DNA of 64,000 nucleotides from Kitasatospora terrestris (GTDB lineage Bacteria > Actinomycetota > Actinomycetes > Streptomycetales > Streptomycetaceae), in contig NZ_BAABIS010000001.1 of assembly GCF_039542905.1 (NCBI RefSeq), forward strand, positions 2,108,001-2,172,000, in the 5' to 3' direction. How positions within the stretch are numbered: the first letter of the stretch is position 1; each line of letters opens with the position of its first letter. The notes beneath the pieces were generated by a model. It saw nothing but the letters and a program-made list of their open reading frames with translations. It ran no database searches and was not told where the DNA came from. Positions 40,453 to 48,328 of this stretch are shown piece after piece. Position numbers and translations under genes: made by a program.

Positions 40453-41258
40453 CCTGGACCTCGTACGCCAAGGGGCAGTTCGGCCTCTCCTGGAAGGTGT
40501 TCTGGCGCAACCGGCGCTCCACCTTCATCGGCTTCCTGCTGCCCGTGCTGCTCAACCTGGTGATCGCCGCCCCGCTGCGCGGCCGGCAGATCGGCGGGGT
40601 CAATGCCGCCGGGTACGTCGCGGTCGGCCTGCTCGGGCTGGCGCTGGTCACCTCGTTCATCAACCTGCTGAACGGCGTGGTCGCCCGCCGCGAGGACCTG
40701 GTTCTCAAGCGGCTGCGCGGCACCGAGGTCCCGCCGACCGCGATCTTCGCCGGTCAGCTCGGCGCCGGCGGCGTGGTGGTCCTGCTGCAGGCGCTGGTGC
40801 TCGGCGGGGTGGCGGTCGGCTGGTTCGGCGCGCCGCTGCCCGCCGACCCGGCCCTGCTGCTGCTCACCCTGGTCGGCGGCTACCTGCTGTTCGCCGTGCT
40901 GGCGATCGCCCTGTCCGGGGTCACGCCGAGCAGCGAGGTCGCCCCGCTGGTGGCCACCCCCGTCCTGGTGCTGTGCATGTTCGGCGCGGGCGTGTTCAGC
41001 CCGGTCGCCTCGCTGCCCGAGTGGCTGCGCGGCCCGGCCCACGCGCTGCCGCTGGCCCCGGTCGTGGAGAGCCTGCGGACGGCCTGGTTCGGCCGCGACT
41101 TCGGCGCGGAGAGCTGGGAGGGCGGACCGCTCCCCCACCTCGACCTGCTGCACGGCTGGACCTCCGCCGGCCCCTCCCTGCTGATGATCGCCGCCTGGCT
41201 CGCCGCCGTCGTGGTCCTCGCCCGCCGCCTGCTCCGCTGGGAACCCCGGCGGGGCTGA
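40449..41258 (+). CDS. ABC-2 type transporter permease
   Basis: 269 residues. About six membrane segments: STFIGFLLPVLLNLVIAAPL, AAGYVAVGLLGLALVTSFIN, GVVVLLQALVLGGVAVGWFG, LLLTLVGGYLLFAVLAIALS, VATPVLVLCMFGAGVFSPVA and a C-terminal LLMIAAWLAAVVVLARRLL. ATG 40449 overlaps the ATPase gene stop (ATGA). Forms an exporter with the preceding protein. Location next to the RiPP genes suggests immunity; the substrate is not proven. Confidence 0.88.
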   Translation: MTWTSYAKGQFGLSWKVFWRNRRSTFIGFLLPVLLNLVIAAPLRGRQIGGVNAAGYVAVGLLGLALVTSFINLLNGVVARREDLVLKRLRGTEVPPTAIFAGQLGAGGVVVLLQALVLGGVAVGWFGAPLPADPALLLLTLVGGYLLFAVLAIALSGVTPSSEVAPLVATPVLVLCMFGAGVFSPVASLPEWLRGPAHALPLAPVVESLRTAWFGRDFGAESWEGGPLPHLDLLHGWTSAGPSLLMIAAWLAAVVVLARRLLRWEPRRG

Positions 41259-41297
41259 CGGCGTGCAGGCCGGCGGCGGACGGGGTGTCATGGGGTC

Positions 41298-41459
41298 ATG
41301 ACCACGAACTGGCTGACCGAGTTCACCGACGAACTGATGCGGCTCACCGACGGCCTCGACCGGCAGCGGGCCGCCGACTTCGTCCGCAAGGTGTACGAGG
41401 CGGGACGGAAGGCCGGACGCGAGGAGGAGGCGTCCGGCCAGGAGCACAGCGGCTGGTGA
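41298..41459 (+). CDS. Small acidic-basic helical protein, 53 residues
   Basis: Begins MTTNWLTEFTDELMRLTDGL and continues with DRQRAADFVRKVYEAGRKAG, ending EHSGW. Third codon positions are G or C in nearly every codon, so it is very probably translated. No strong ribosome-binding site is visible; GGGG lies just before ATG 41298. Predicted as one or two amphipathic helices. It sits between an exporter permease and a TetR gene in the same orientation. No family recognised. Confidence 0.65.
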   Translation: MTTNWLTEFTDELMRLTDGLDRQRAADFVRKVYEAGRKAGREEEASGQEHSGW

Positions 41460-41560
41460 ACCGACGGCCCGCGCCGACGACGCGCGGAGCGGGCGCCGTA
41501 TCGTGGGGAGGTCGGGCCGAGCAGCCGGGAACACCCCGGAGAATCCGGGAGGAAGTGCAG

Positions 41561-42175
41561 ATGGGCGAGGTGCGGGCGCGACGTCCGGCCCGGCCGCGCG
41601 AAGAGGTCTTCGCGGCGGCCCGAGCGGCGATCGCGGAGCACGGGCTCGCCAAGCTGACCATGGCCGGCCTCGGCAAACAGCTCCAGATGAGCGCCGGCCA
41701 CCTGCTCTACTACTTCGGCAGCAAGGACCAGCTGCTGCTGGAGACCCTGCGCTGGAGCGAGGAGCAGCTCGGCGAACGCCGCCGCGCCGCCCTCGCCCGC
41801 GCCGACAGCGACGTCCACGAGCGGCTCGCCGCCTACGTCGACCTGTACCTGCCCGAGGGGCCCGGCGACCCGCGCTGGATCCTCTGGCTGGAGGTGTGGG
41901 GGCGCTCCCCCGCCAGCGCCGAGATCCGGCAGGGACAGCTGGACATCGAGGCGCCCTGGCAGGCCGACCTGGTCGCGCTGATCACCGCCGGCGTCGCCGC
42001 CGGGGTCTTCACCGCCGCCGGCGACGGTGCCCGCTCCGCCCAGGACCGGGCCGTACAGCTGCGGGCCGCGCTGGACGGCTTCGCCGTCCCGATCGCCATC
42101 GGCCTGCCCGGCGCCGACCGCGAACGCGCCACCGCCCAGGTCTCCGCCGTCACCGCCGCCCTGCTCGGCGGCTGA
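41561..42175 (+). CDS. TetR-family transcriptional regulator
   Basis: 204 residues, ATG 41561 with GGAGG 8 nt upstream. HTH region: REEVFAAARAAIAEHGLAKL, TMAGLGKQLQMSAGHLLYYF (about 30-50), GSKDQLLLETLRW. The C-terminal part includes LWLEVWGRSPASAEIRQGQL, as in BetI/TetR_C-like domains. It is the nearest regulator to the exporter and could control it or the neighbouring genes; no palindrome obviously linked to it was found in the 100-bp gap upstream. Confidence 0.88.
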   Translation: MGEVRARRPARPREEVFAAARAAIAEHGLAKLTMAGLGKQLQMSAGHLLYYFGSKDQLLLETLRWSEEQLGERRRAALARADSDVHERLAAYVDLYLPEGPGDPRWILWLEVWGRSPASAEIRQGQLDIEAPWQADLVALITAGVAAGVFTAAGDGARSAQDRAVQLRAALDGFAVPIAIGLPGADRERATAQVSAVTAALLGG

Positions 42176-42202
42176 CCGCCGGGCCGACGCGCGGGGCTGC
42201 GG

Positions 42203-43804
42203 TCACTCCGTCCAGAGCGCGACCGCGGTCCGGTCGTCCGCGTAGCCCTTGGCCCGCACCTGGACCTGGCGGAGGAAGTCCACCGTGCCCGGCGGGTGCG
42301 GATGCGCCCAGTGACTGGACAGGAAGTGCGCGACCGCCGGCTCGTCCGCGATCGGCGCGGCCAGCCCCGGCGTGCAGAGCAGCAGGATGTCGCCCGGGGT
42401 CGCCGGCACCAGCCGGAACCGGAACGGCCTCGGCCCCGGCACCGCCTGCGCGGCCAGCACCGGCTCGCCGTCCGGGTGGTGCAGCAGGCGCGCCCCGTAC
42501 GCGTCGATCCAGTGGCCGGAACGCAGCAGGTACAGGCCGCCCGGGCCGGTGCCGAACGCGGCCCGGTGCGAGGCCGCCGGGTCCAGCGAGACCAGGACGC
42601 AGTGCAGCGAACCGTGCTCGCCACCGGGCACGTCCGGCTGCTCCTCCGGCCGGTCGTCCGGCACGTCCCCGCGGCGCAGCGGGAGCGCCGCCCGGACCGC
42701 CAGCCGCTGCAGGCCGTACCGCAGCCGGTCGCGGGCGCCCGTCCGCAGGTCCGCGGCGAGCTCGGCGCGGGAACGGCCGACCGCCCCCGCGAGCCGGCGG
42801 GCCGCCTCCGCGGCGGCGCCCGCACCCCACTGCGCGTCCGCCTCCCGGGAGGGCGACGCCAGCACGCACAGCAGCAGGCCGTCCTCCCCGCTGCCGAACC
42901 GGACCGTCAACAGCGCATCGCGCCGCGGCTCACCCCGGAACCGCGCCGAATCGCCCCGGACGGACGCCGCGCGCAGCACCGTACCGCCGTACTGCGCGCC
43001 GTCCACCACGGTGTCGGGCACGACCGCCGCCAGGACGTCGGGATCGGCGGCGGGCAGCGCGGTCGGCTCCGGCGCGTACGTCGGCGGCCGCTCCCCCACG
43101 TGCGGCAACGCCCCCTCCACCCGCGCCCGCCGACCGACAGCCGGAACCCCGGCGGGCAGCGGCTCCACCGCCGGAGCGACGGGATCGGCCGGATCAGCCG
43201 GATCGGCCGGATCGGCCGGATCAGCGGTATCGGCGGGCAGCGGCCCGTCCACCGGTACGACGGGTTCCCGCTCGGCGGCCACCGGCTCCGCCGGAGCCGG
43301 CAGCTTCGCGAAACCGGGCGCAGCGAGCGCGGGCCCGGCGGGCACCGCTCCGTCCGCCCGTCCGCCGGGTCCCACGGGCGTGCCCGCGGGCTCGCGCTCG
43401 GAGGTCGGCGGCTCCGCGGCACCGGCCACCGTGGGCTCGGGCCCGGCCGGGGGCGGTGCCGGCGACCGGTGCGGGTGCGCGGGCGCCGCCGGTGCGGCTG
43501 CACGCGGCGCGGCCTGCTCGGGTACCGCCGGTGGCGGGAGCGGGGCGGGCGCCGGTGCCGGTGCCGGTGCGGGCTGGGCGAGGGCGAAGCGGGGGTCGGC
43601 CCAGGCGGGCTTCGCGGGTGGGGTCTCGGTGCGCGGGGGGCCGATCAGGCCGGCGGCGGAGTCGAACCAGTCGTCGACGGTGGCGGTGTCGGCCGCGGTG
43701 TCCGGGGTGTCGGGGAGGGTGCCGGCGGGGCCCGCGTAGACCGCGTGCCACCAGCCGTCCTCGGGCCGGTGATGGTGTGGGGGTGCGCCGCCGTGGTCGC
43801 TCAA
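42203..43804 (-). CDS. PP2C-like protein with long disordered N-terminus, probably catalytically impaired
   Basis: 533 residues from TTG 43804, chosen because GAGGAG lies 7 nt upstream. Residues about 60-250 are Pro/Ala-rich with a PADPADPADPADP repeat. The C-terminal 280 residues have the PP2C outline: ASVRGDSARFRGEPRRDALL, GEHGSLHCVLVSLD, GDILLLCTPGLAAPIADEP, and YADDRTAVALW. The metal-binding aspartates expected in 'ADGHGG' and 'CSDGL' are replaced (VLASPS, CTPGL), so it may be a pseudophosphatase. Function unknown; it may bind phosphoproteins or act as a sensor. Confidence 0.65.
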   Translation of the reverse strand: MSDHGGAPPHHHRPEDGWWHAVYAGPAGTLPDTPDTAADTATVDDWFDSAAGLIGPPRTETPPAKPAWADPRFALAQPAPAPAPAPAPLPPPAVPEQAAPRAAAPAAPAHPHRSPAPPPAGPEPTVAGAAEPPTSEREPAGTPVGPGGRADGAVPAGPALAAPGFAKLPAPAEPVAAEREPVVPVDGPLPADTADPADPADPADPADPVAPAVEPLPAGVPAVGRRARVEGALPHVGERPPTYAPEPTALPAADPDVLAAVVPDTVVDGAQYGGTVLRAASVRGDSARFRGEPRRDALLTVRFGSGEDGLLLCVLASPSREADAQWGAGAAAEAARRLAGAVGRSRAELAADLRTGARDRLRYGLQRLAVRAALPLRRGDVPDDRPEEQPDVPGGEHGSLHCVLVSLDPAASHRAAFGTGPGGLYLLRSGHWIDAYGARLLHHPDGEPVLAAQAVPGPRPFRFRLVPATPGDILLLCTPGLAAPIADEPAVAHFLSSHWAHPHPPGTVDFLRQVQVRAKGYADDRTAVALWTE

Positions 43805-44102
43805 CTGGCCGCTCCTCGTCCCTGTGTGCCGTCCGTGTGCCGGGCGTGCCGTCCACCGAGCGGGTTCGGGGTTTCCCGGGCTCGACGTCATTCTCCTCAA
43901 CGACGAGGGCGGTGTCCGGGATTCGGGCACATCGCGAGACCCCCCGGGTGGCGGTTCCGGCCACGTCGGAGGGACGGGTGCCGGCAGCGTCCGAAACCGC
44001 CCCGAACAGGCCCTTCCCGCCCTCGAACGACCCGGGTCCGGCCGGAAAATGAAGTCCCCAGGGGGGCACCGCTTCACCCGTTCGGCTGATTAATATGTGC
44101 GC
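43805..44102. other. Divergent intergenic region without a gene
   Basis: 298 bp between the PP2C-like gene (-) and the secreted-protein operon (+). Near the right end TAATAT at 44091-44096 lies 7 bp before ATG 44103 with no ribosome-binding site, which would suit a -10 element and a leaderless mRNA. Nothing else can be supported. Confidence 0.4.
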
Positions 44103-44579
44103 ATGACCGCGCCAGGCTCCCTCGCACCCGCCCCGGGAAGGTCCGCCGTCGCGGACCGCCGCCCGGCCGTGGTGCTGTGGTCCCTGCTGCTGGTCGGCCT
44201 GCTCGCCCTGCTGCCGTGCGCCGGCAACGCCCGCGCGCTGTCCGCGCACCACCCGGCGAGCTCCGCCCGGGCCGACCGTCCGGCCGGTCCGGCGCAGCAC
44301 GCGTTGCACCACGCCGCGGTCGCGGTGGTGGACGCGGACGGCAACCCGCTGGTGTGGTGCGCCGCCGACGGCGAGCACCCGCTGCCGGGCAGCGGCTGCT
44401 CCAGCCACGCGTTCTGCGGTCCGGAGGCGCAGCTTCCGAACGCCCCGCCCCAGCCGGCCGCCGTGACGCTGCCCCGGCTGGTCGCTCCGGCCGGGCTGTC
44501 CTGCGGCCCGCCGCCGGCCCCGCCGTCCGGCCCGGACCACGCGCCGGACCTCCACGTCCTGCAGGTCCACCGGTCCTGA
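44103..44579 (+). CDS. Secreted or membrane-anchored protein of unknown function
   Basis: 158 residues. One hydrophobic segment (PAVVLWSLLLVGLLALLPCA, about residues 21-40) acts as signal or anchor. The outside part is rich in His, Ala and Pro (SAHHPASSARADR, AQHALHHAAVAVVDADGNPL) and contains five cysteines (WCAADGEHPLPGSGCSSHAF, CGPE, LSCGPPP). The His/Cys content hints at metal binding. It is followed 105 bp later by DUF3105 and DUF305 genes in the same direction. ATG 44103 has no ribosome-binding site and may be leaderless. Confidence 0.7.
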   Translation: MTAPGSLAPAPGRSAVADRRPAVVLWSLLLVGLLALLPCAGNARALSAHHPASSARADRPAGPAQHALHHAAVAVVDADGNPLVWCAADGEHPLPGSGCSSHAFCGPEAQLPNAPPQPAAVTLPRLVAPAGLSCGPPPAPPSGPDHAPDLHVLQVHRS

Positions 44580-44684
44580 GCGGAACCCACCGCCGGCCCC
44601 GTCCCGGGCGCCGGCGGCTCCGCTGCCAGCCACCCCCCTCACACCGCCGTGCACGTCGCGCGGCGGGGACAAGGAATGACTCCC

Positions 44685-45383
44685 ATGGGTTCCGCCTCGA
44701 AGCAGTCGAACAACAAGGCGTCCGGCAAGGCCACGCAGGCCGAGCGCCGCGCGCGGATAGCCGAGCTGCGCGCCGCCGAGGAGCGCCGCGAGAAGCGCAA
44801 CAAGGCCGTCACCATCGGCATCTCGTCCGTCGTGGTCGCCGCGATGATCGCCGGTGTCGCCTGGATCACCCTGAGCGCCAAGCACGACCAGGACCAGAAG
44901 GACGCCGCCGCGAAGGCCGCCGCCCAGGCGAAGAAGGACGCGGCGAACGTGCCGATCGACGGGGTGAAGACCTTCGACAACCTGGGCCGCAACCACGTCA
45001 CCACCCCGGTCACGTACCCGCAGACCCCGCCGGTCGGCGGCGACCACAACCCGGTCTGGCTCAACTGCATGGGCAACGTCTACGACCAGCCGGTGAAGAA
45101 CGAGAACGCCGTCCACTCGCTGGAGCACGGCGCGGTGTGGGTCACCTACAACGCGAAGGCGACCCCGGACGACCTCAAGACCCTGTCGGACAAGGTCAAG
45201 GCGACCCCGTACTCCTTCATGAGCCCGTACAACGACGAGCAGGGCACCATCACGCTGAGCGCGTGGGGCACCCAGCTGATCGTCGACAAGGCGTCCGACC
45301 CGCGGGTCGAGCAGTTCTTCACCAAGTACGTCCAGGGTCCGCAGACCCAGGAGCCGGGTGCGTCGTGCAGCACCGGCCAGTGA
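44685..45383 (+). CDS. DUF3105 membrane-anchored protein
   Basis: 232 residues from ATG 44685 (AAGGA lies 9 nt upstream; ATG 44676 is too close to it). A basic N-terminus (KATQAERRARIAELRAAEER) precedes one membrane anchor (AVTIGISSVVVAAMIAGVAW, about 48-67). The extracytoplasmic DUF3105 domain shows TYPQTPPVGGDHNPVWLNCM, ENAVHSLEHGAVWVTY and SFMSPYNDEQGTITLSAWG. DUF3105 function is not established; it often occurs next to DUF305 genes in actinobacteria, as here, and its conserved His/Cys positions suggest metal binding. Confidence 0.88.
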   Translation: MGSASKQSNNKASGKATQAERRARIAELRAAEERREKRNKAVTIGISSVVVAAMIAGVAWITLSAKHDQDQKDAAAKAAAQAKKDAANVPIDGVKTFDNLGRNHVTTPVTYPQTPPVGGDHNPVWLNCMGNVYDQPVKNENAVHSLEHGAVWVTYNAKATPDDLKTLSDKVKATPYSFMSPYNDEQGTITLSAWGTQLIVDKASDPRVEQFFTKYVQGPQTQEPGASCSTGQ

Positions 45384-46054
45384 CCGGCGAGCCGGACCCG
45401 ACCGCCGAGGCCCCGGCCCGCCGGCGGCGGGCGCTGTGGTGGCCGGCCGCGCTGGCCGCCGCCGTGGCCCTGGCGCTCGGCGTGCCCGCGCTGGTCGCCG
45501 GCGGCGGCAGTGCCTCGGGCACCGCCCCGGCGGCGGCCGCCCCGGCGACCGACTCGGCGGAGGCCGGGTTCGCCCGCGACATGGCCGCGCACCACCAGCA
45601 GGCCATCGACATGTCGTTCATCGTGCGCGACCGCACCCAGGACGCGGCGGTCCGCACCCTGGCGTTCGACATCATCAACACCCAGGCCAACCAGCGCGGC
45701 ATGCTGATGGGCTGGCTCGACCAGTGGGGGCTGACCCAGGCCTCCCCGGCCAAGCCGATGGCGTGGATGGGCCACACGTACGAGGCCCACGACGGCTCGC
45801 TGATGCCCGGCATGGCGACCAACACCGACCTGGCGAAGCTGCGCGGGCTGAGCGACCGCGAGGCCGAGGTGTTCTACCTGCAGCTGATGGTCGAGCACCA
45901 CAAGGGCGGCGTGGCGATGGCGCAGGCGTACGTCGACGCCGGCCGCAACGACGTGGAGAAGCGCCTGGCGCAGACCATGGTGAACGGGCAGAAGTCGGAG
46001 ATCGACCTGATCACCGGCATGCTCGCCGAGCGGGGCGCCAAGCCGCTCTCCTGA
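45380..46054 (+). CDS. DUF305 secreted protein (CopM-like)
   Basis: 224 residues, GTG 45380 overlapping the upstream stop by 4 bp; GTG 45365 is an alternative. An N-terminal anchor (ALWWPAALAAAVALALGVPA) is followed by the four-helix DUF305 domain with its repeated HH motifs: FARDMAAHHQQAIDMSFIV and LQLMVEHHKGGVAMAQAYV, plus MAWMGHTYEAHDGSLMPGMA. Related CopM proteins bind copper through His/Met residues. The operon of three secreted His/Met/Cys-containing proteins therefore looks like a metal-handling or cell-surface function. Confidence 0.88.
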   Translation: MTGEPDPTAEAPARRRRALWWPAALAAAVALALGVPALVAGGGSASGTAPAAAAPATDSAEAGFARDMAAHHQQAIDMSFIVRDRTQDAAVRTLAFDIINTQANQRGMLMGWLDQWGLTQASPAKPMAWMGHTYEAHDGSLMPGMATNTDLAKLRGLSDREAEVFYLQLMVEHHKGGVAMAQAYVDAGRNDVEKRLAQTMVNGQKSEIDLITGMLAERGAKPLS

Positions 46055-46071
46055 GCGCGCGGTGCCGTGCC

Positions 46072-46108
46072 GGGGCGCTGCCGGACCTCCCCGGTCCGGC
46101 GGCGCCCC
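46072..46108. terminator. Terminator between DUF305 and MFS genes
   Basis: GGGGCGCTGCCGGACC (46072-46087), loop TCCCC, GGTCCGGCGGCGCCCC (46093-46108), 16 bp with one wobble-type mismatch, between convergent genes. Confidence 0.8.
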
Positions 46109-46159
46109 GCGGCGTCTTCCGGATCCCCCGGCCCGCGGCGTCCCCCGGCCCGCCGGGCC

Positions 46160-47623
46160 TCAGCAGGGGCGGGCGGCCCGGCCGACCGCCGTCAGGGCCG
46201 CCGCGACGGCGGCGGTGGCGGCCAGCAGCAGCAGGACGCCCCGGCCGCCGCCGGACGGGCCCGCCAGGTGGACGGCGAGCACCGGCAGGGCGGTGCCGAG
46301 CGCCGTACCGAGGCTGCGGACCATGTTCACCAGGCCGCCGCCGACCGCCGAGCTCTCGGCCGGGATGGCGCGCATCACCAGCGCGTTGTTGGCGGGCAGC
46401 AGCAGGCCGAGGCCGTAGCCGAGGGCGAGCAGCGGGAGCGCGGTGGTCAGTCGGCCGGCGGGCAGGACGGCGAGGGCGAGCAGTCCGCCGGCGGCGGCGA
46501 GGGCTCCCCAGCGGCAGCGGGTGGCGTCGGCGCAGCCGTTCGGCAGCAGGCCGCCGCCGACCGTGGCGGCGACCGCGAACGCGGCCGGCAGGGCGGTGAT
46601 GACCAGGCCCGCGGCGGCGGAGTCCACTCCGGCACCGGCCAGCATCACCGGGCCCAGCACCAGCGGGCAGAACAGCAGCAGGTAGCCGATCAGGGCGATC
46701 ACCAGGCCCGCCCGGATGCCCGGGGTGTTGACCAGGCCGGGCGGGACGACCGGCCGGTCGGCGCGCTGCTCCTGACGGGCCAGCAGCACCCCGAGGACGC
46801 CCGCCGCCGCCAGCAGGACCAGCACGGCCCACCACGGCAGCGGCAGACCGGAGGCGGCCGACAGGGCCAGCAGCAGCGCGGTCGAGGTGCCGGCGAGCAG
46901 CAGCAGGCCTGGCAGGTCGAAGCGGGACTCGCCGTCCGCCGGGGGCCGGGTCGGGCGGCCGTCCGGGTAGGTGCGCGGCAGCAGGTACCAGCCGGCCAGC
47001 AGGCCGAGCACGCCGATCGGCACGTTGATCCAGAACGCCCAGCGCCAGGACGCGTGCGCCACCAGCAGGCCGCCCAGCGTCGGGCCCAGCGCCAGGCCGA
47101 GCGCCTGGGCCGCCGCCTGGATGCCGAGCGCGGTGCGCATCGCGTGCTCGGGCACGCCGCGCGCCACCAGGGCCACGCTGTTGGCCTGCATCATCGCGCC
47201 GCCGACCGCCTGCACCGCCCGCCACACCACCAGCAGCGCCAGGCTGTTCGACAGCCCGGCGCCGAGCGAGGCGAGCGCGAAGACCGCGAAGCCGCCCAGG
47301 TACACGGTCTTGCGGCCGACCAGGTCGGAGAGCCGGCCGACCGGGGCCAGCAGCGCGACCAGCACCAGCAGGTAGGCGAGCGAGACCCACTCGACGGCCG
47401 CGAAGTTGGTCGCGAAGCGCTCCTGCAGCGCCGGGAAGACCAGCGAGGTGACGCTGGCCGTCAGCTGGCCGAGGAAGGCGCCCAGGCAGACCGTGCCGAC
47501 GGCGAGCCAGTGCGCGTGGCGCCAGCGTGCCACCGCGCGGGGGCGGGGGCGCTCCGCGAGCAGCCGGCTGTCCAGCAGGACGTCGGTGCGGGAACGGGGC
47601 GGCGGTTCGGCGGTGGCGGTCAC
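46160..47623 (-). CDS. MFS drug exporter, DHA2 (EmrB/QacA-like) family
   Basis: 487 residues, about 14 membrane segments. The DHA2 motif A is present as GRLSDLVGRKTVYLGGFAVF (about 97-116), motif C-like GLALGPTLGGLLVAHASWRW, and FWINVPIGVLGLLAGWYLLP. Predicted proton-driven export of amphipathic drugs. GTG 47623 has no ribosome-binding site; on the minus strand TATATT ends about 10 nt upstream, suggesting a leaderless transcript. Divergent from a marR gene with a palindrome between them, so it is probably MarR-repressed. Confidence 0.88.
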   Translation of the reverse strand: MTATAEPPPRSRTDVLLDSRLLAERPRPRAVARWRHAHWLAVGTVCLGAFLGQLTASVTSLVFPALQERFATNFAAVEWVSLAYLLVLVALLAPVGRLSDLVGRKTVYLGGFAVFALASLGAGLSNSLALLVVWRAVQAVGGAMMQANSVALVARGVPEHAMRTALGIQAAAQALGLALGPTLGGLLVAHASWRWAFWINVPIGVLGLLAGWYLLPRTYPDGRPTRPPADGESRFDLPGLLLLAGTSTALLLALSAASGLPLPWWAVLVLLAAAGVLGVLLARQEQRADRPVVPPGLVNTPGIRAGLVIALIGYLLLFCPLVLGPVMLAGAGVDSAAAGLVITALPAAFAVAATVGGGLLPNGCADATRCRWGALAAAGGLLALAVLPAGRLTTALPLLALGYGLGLLLPANNALVMRAIPAESSAVGGGLVNMVRSLGTALGTALPVLAVHLAGPSGGGRGVLLLLAATAAVAAALTAVGRAARPC

Positions 47624-47635
47624 GGCTCAGCAATA

Positions 47636-47652
47636 TATCTGCTCCCGAGATA
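47636..47652. promoter_or_regulatory. Probable MarR operator for the MFS gene
   Basis: TATCT (47636-47640), 7-nt spacer, AGATA (47648-47652), in an AT-rich stretch directly overlapping the presumed -10 of the MFS promoter. Such placement would block RNA polymerase when a repressor is bound. Confidence 0.55.
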
Positions 47653-47744
47653 ATCGCCCAAGGAACAGTTCGGCAACAGACCGGGAAACTCGCAACTCCC
47701 TGGTCAGCGCCGCCGCGTCCGAGCCGACCGATACGCTGTCCGCC

Positions 47745-48242
47745 ATGCCGCCGCAGTCCCACGCCGGACCGACCCCGCCCGCACCCGACGAGCCGGGGTC
47801 CACCGCCGTCGCCCGAGCCCAGCAGCTCACCGACGTCATCACCCGTCTGCGGCGGGCCCTGCGCAGCAGCATCCGCACCGACTACCCCTGGGAGTCGCTG
47901 CCGATGGCCCAGGTCGAACTGCTCCAGACGCTCGCCGCCGAGCCCCTGCGGGTCGGCGAGCTCGCCGCCCGCCAACGCCTCGCACCCAACACCGTCAGCG
48001 GCCTGATCGGCAAGCTCCTCGACGCCGGCTTCGTCGACCGCCAGCCCGACCCCGGGGACCGCCGCACCGCCCGGATCGCCCTCACCGCCGCCGGCCGCCG
48101 GCAGCTCCTCGACTGGCAGCGCGCCCACGAGCGCCGCCTCGCCGACGCCCTGGAGAGCCTCAGCCCCACCGACCGCGACGCGGTCGCCCACGCCCTCCCC
48201 GCCCTCGAACAGCTCGCCCGCGCCCTCTCCTCCCCCGCGTAG
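47745..48242 (+). CDS. MarR-family transcriptional regulator
   Basis: 165 residues. Winged helix: LPMAQVELLQTLAAEPLRVG, ELAARQRLAPNTVSGLIGKL (about 70-90), DAGFVDRQPDPGDRRTARIA for the wing. ATG 47745 has no ribosome-binding site but TACGCT at 47732-47737 is at -10 distance, so the mRNA may be leaderless. Likely repressor of the divergent MFS exporter; the ligand is probably an exporter substrate. Confidence 0.88.
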   Translation: MPPQSHAGPTPPAPDEPGSTAVARAQQLTDVITRLRRALRSSIRTDYPWESLPMAQVELLQTLAAEPLRVGELAARQRLAPNTVSGLIGKLLDAGFVDRQPDPGDRRTARIALTAAGRRQLLDWQRAHERRLADALESLSPTDRDAVAHALPALEQLARALSSPA

Positions 48243-48328
48243 GCCCCCGCGCAAGCCCCGCGGGCGGCGGCCGACCGGGCGGGTCGGATCCCTGGTGCGG
48301 CGGGACGGCGGGGCCGTACGGTCGGTGG

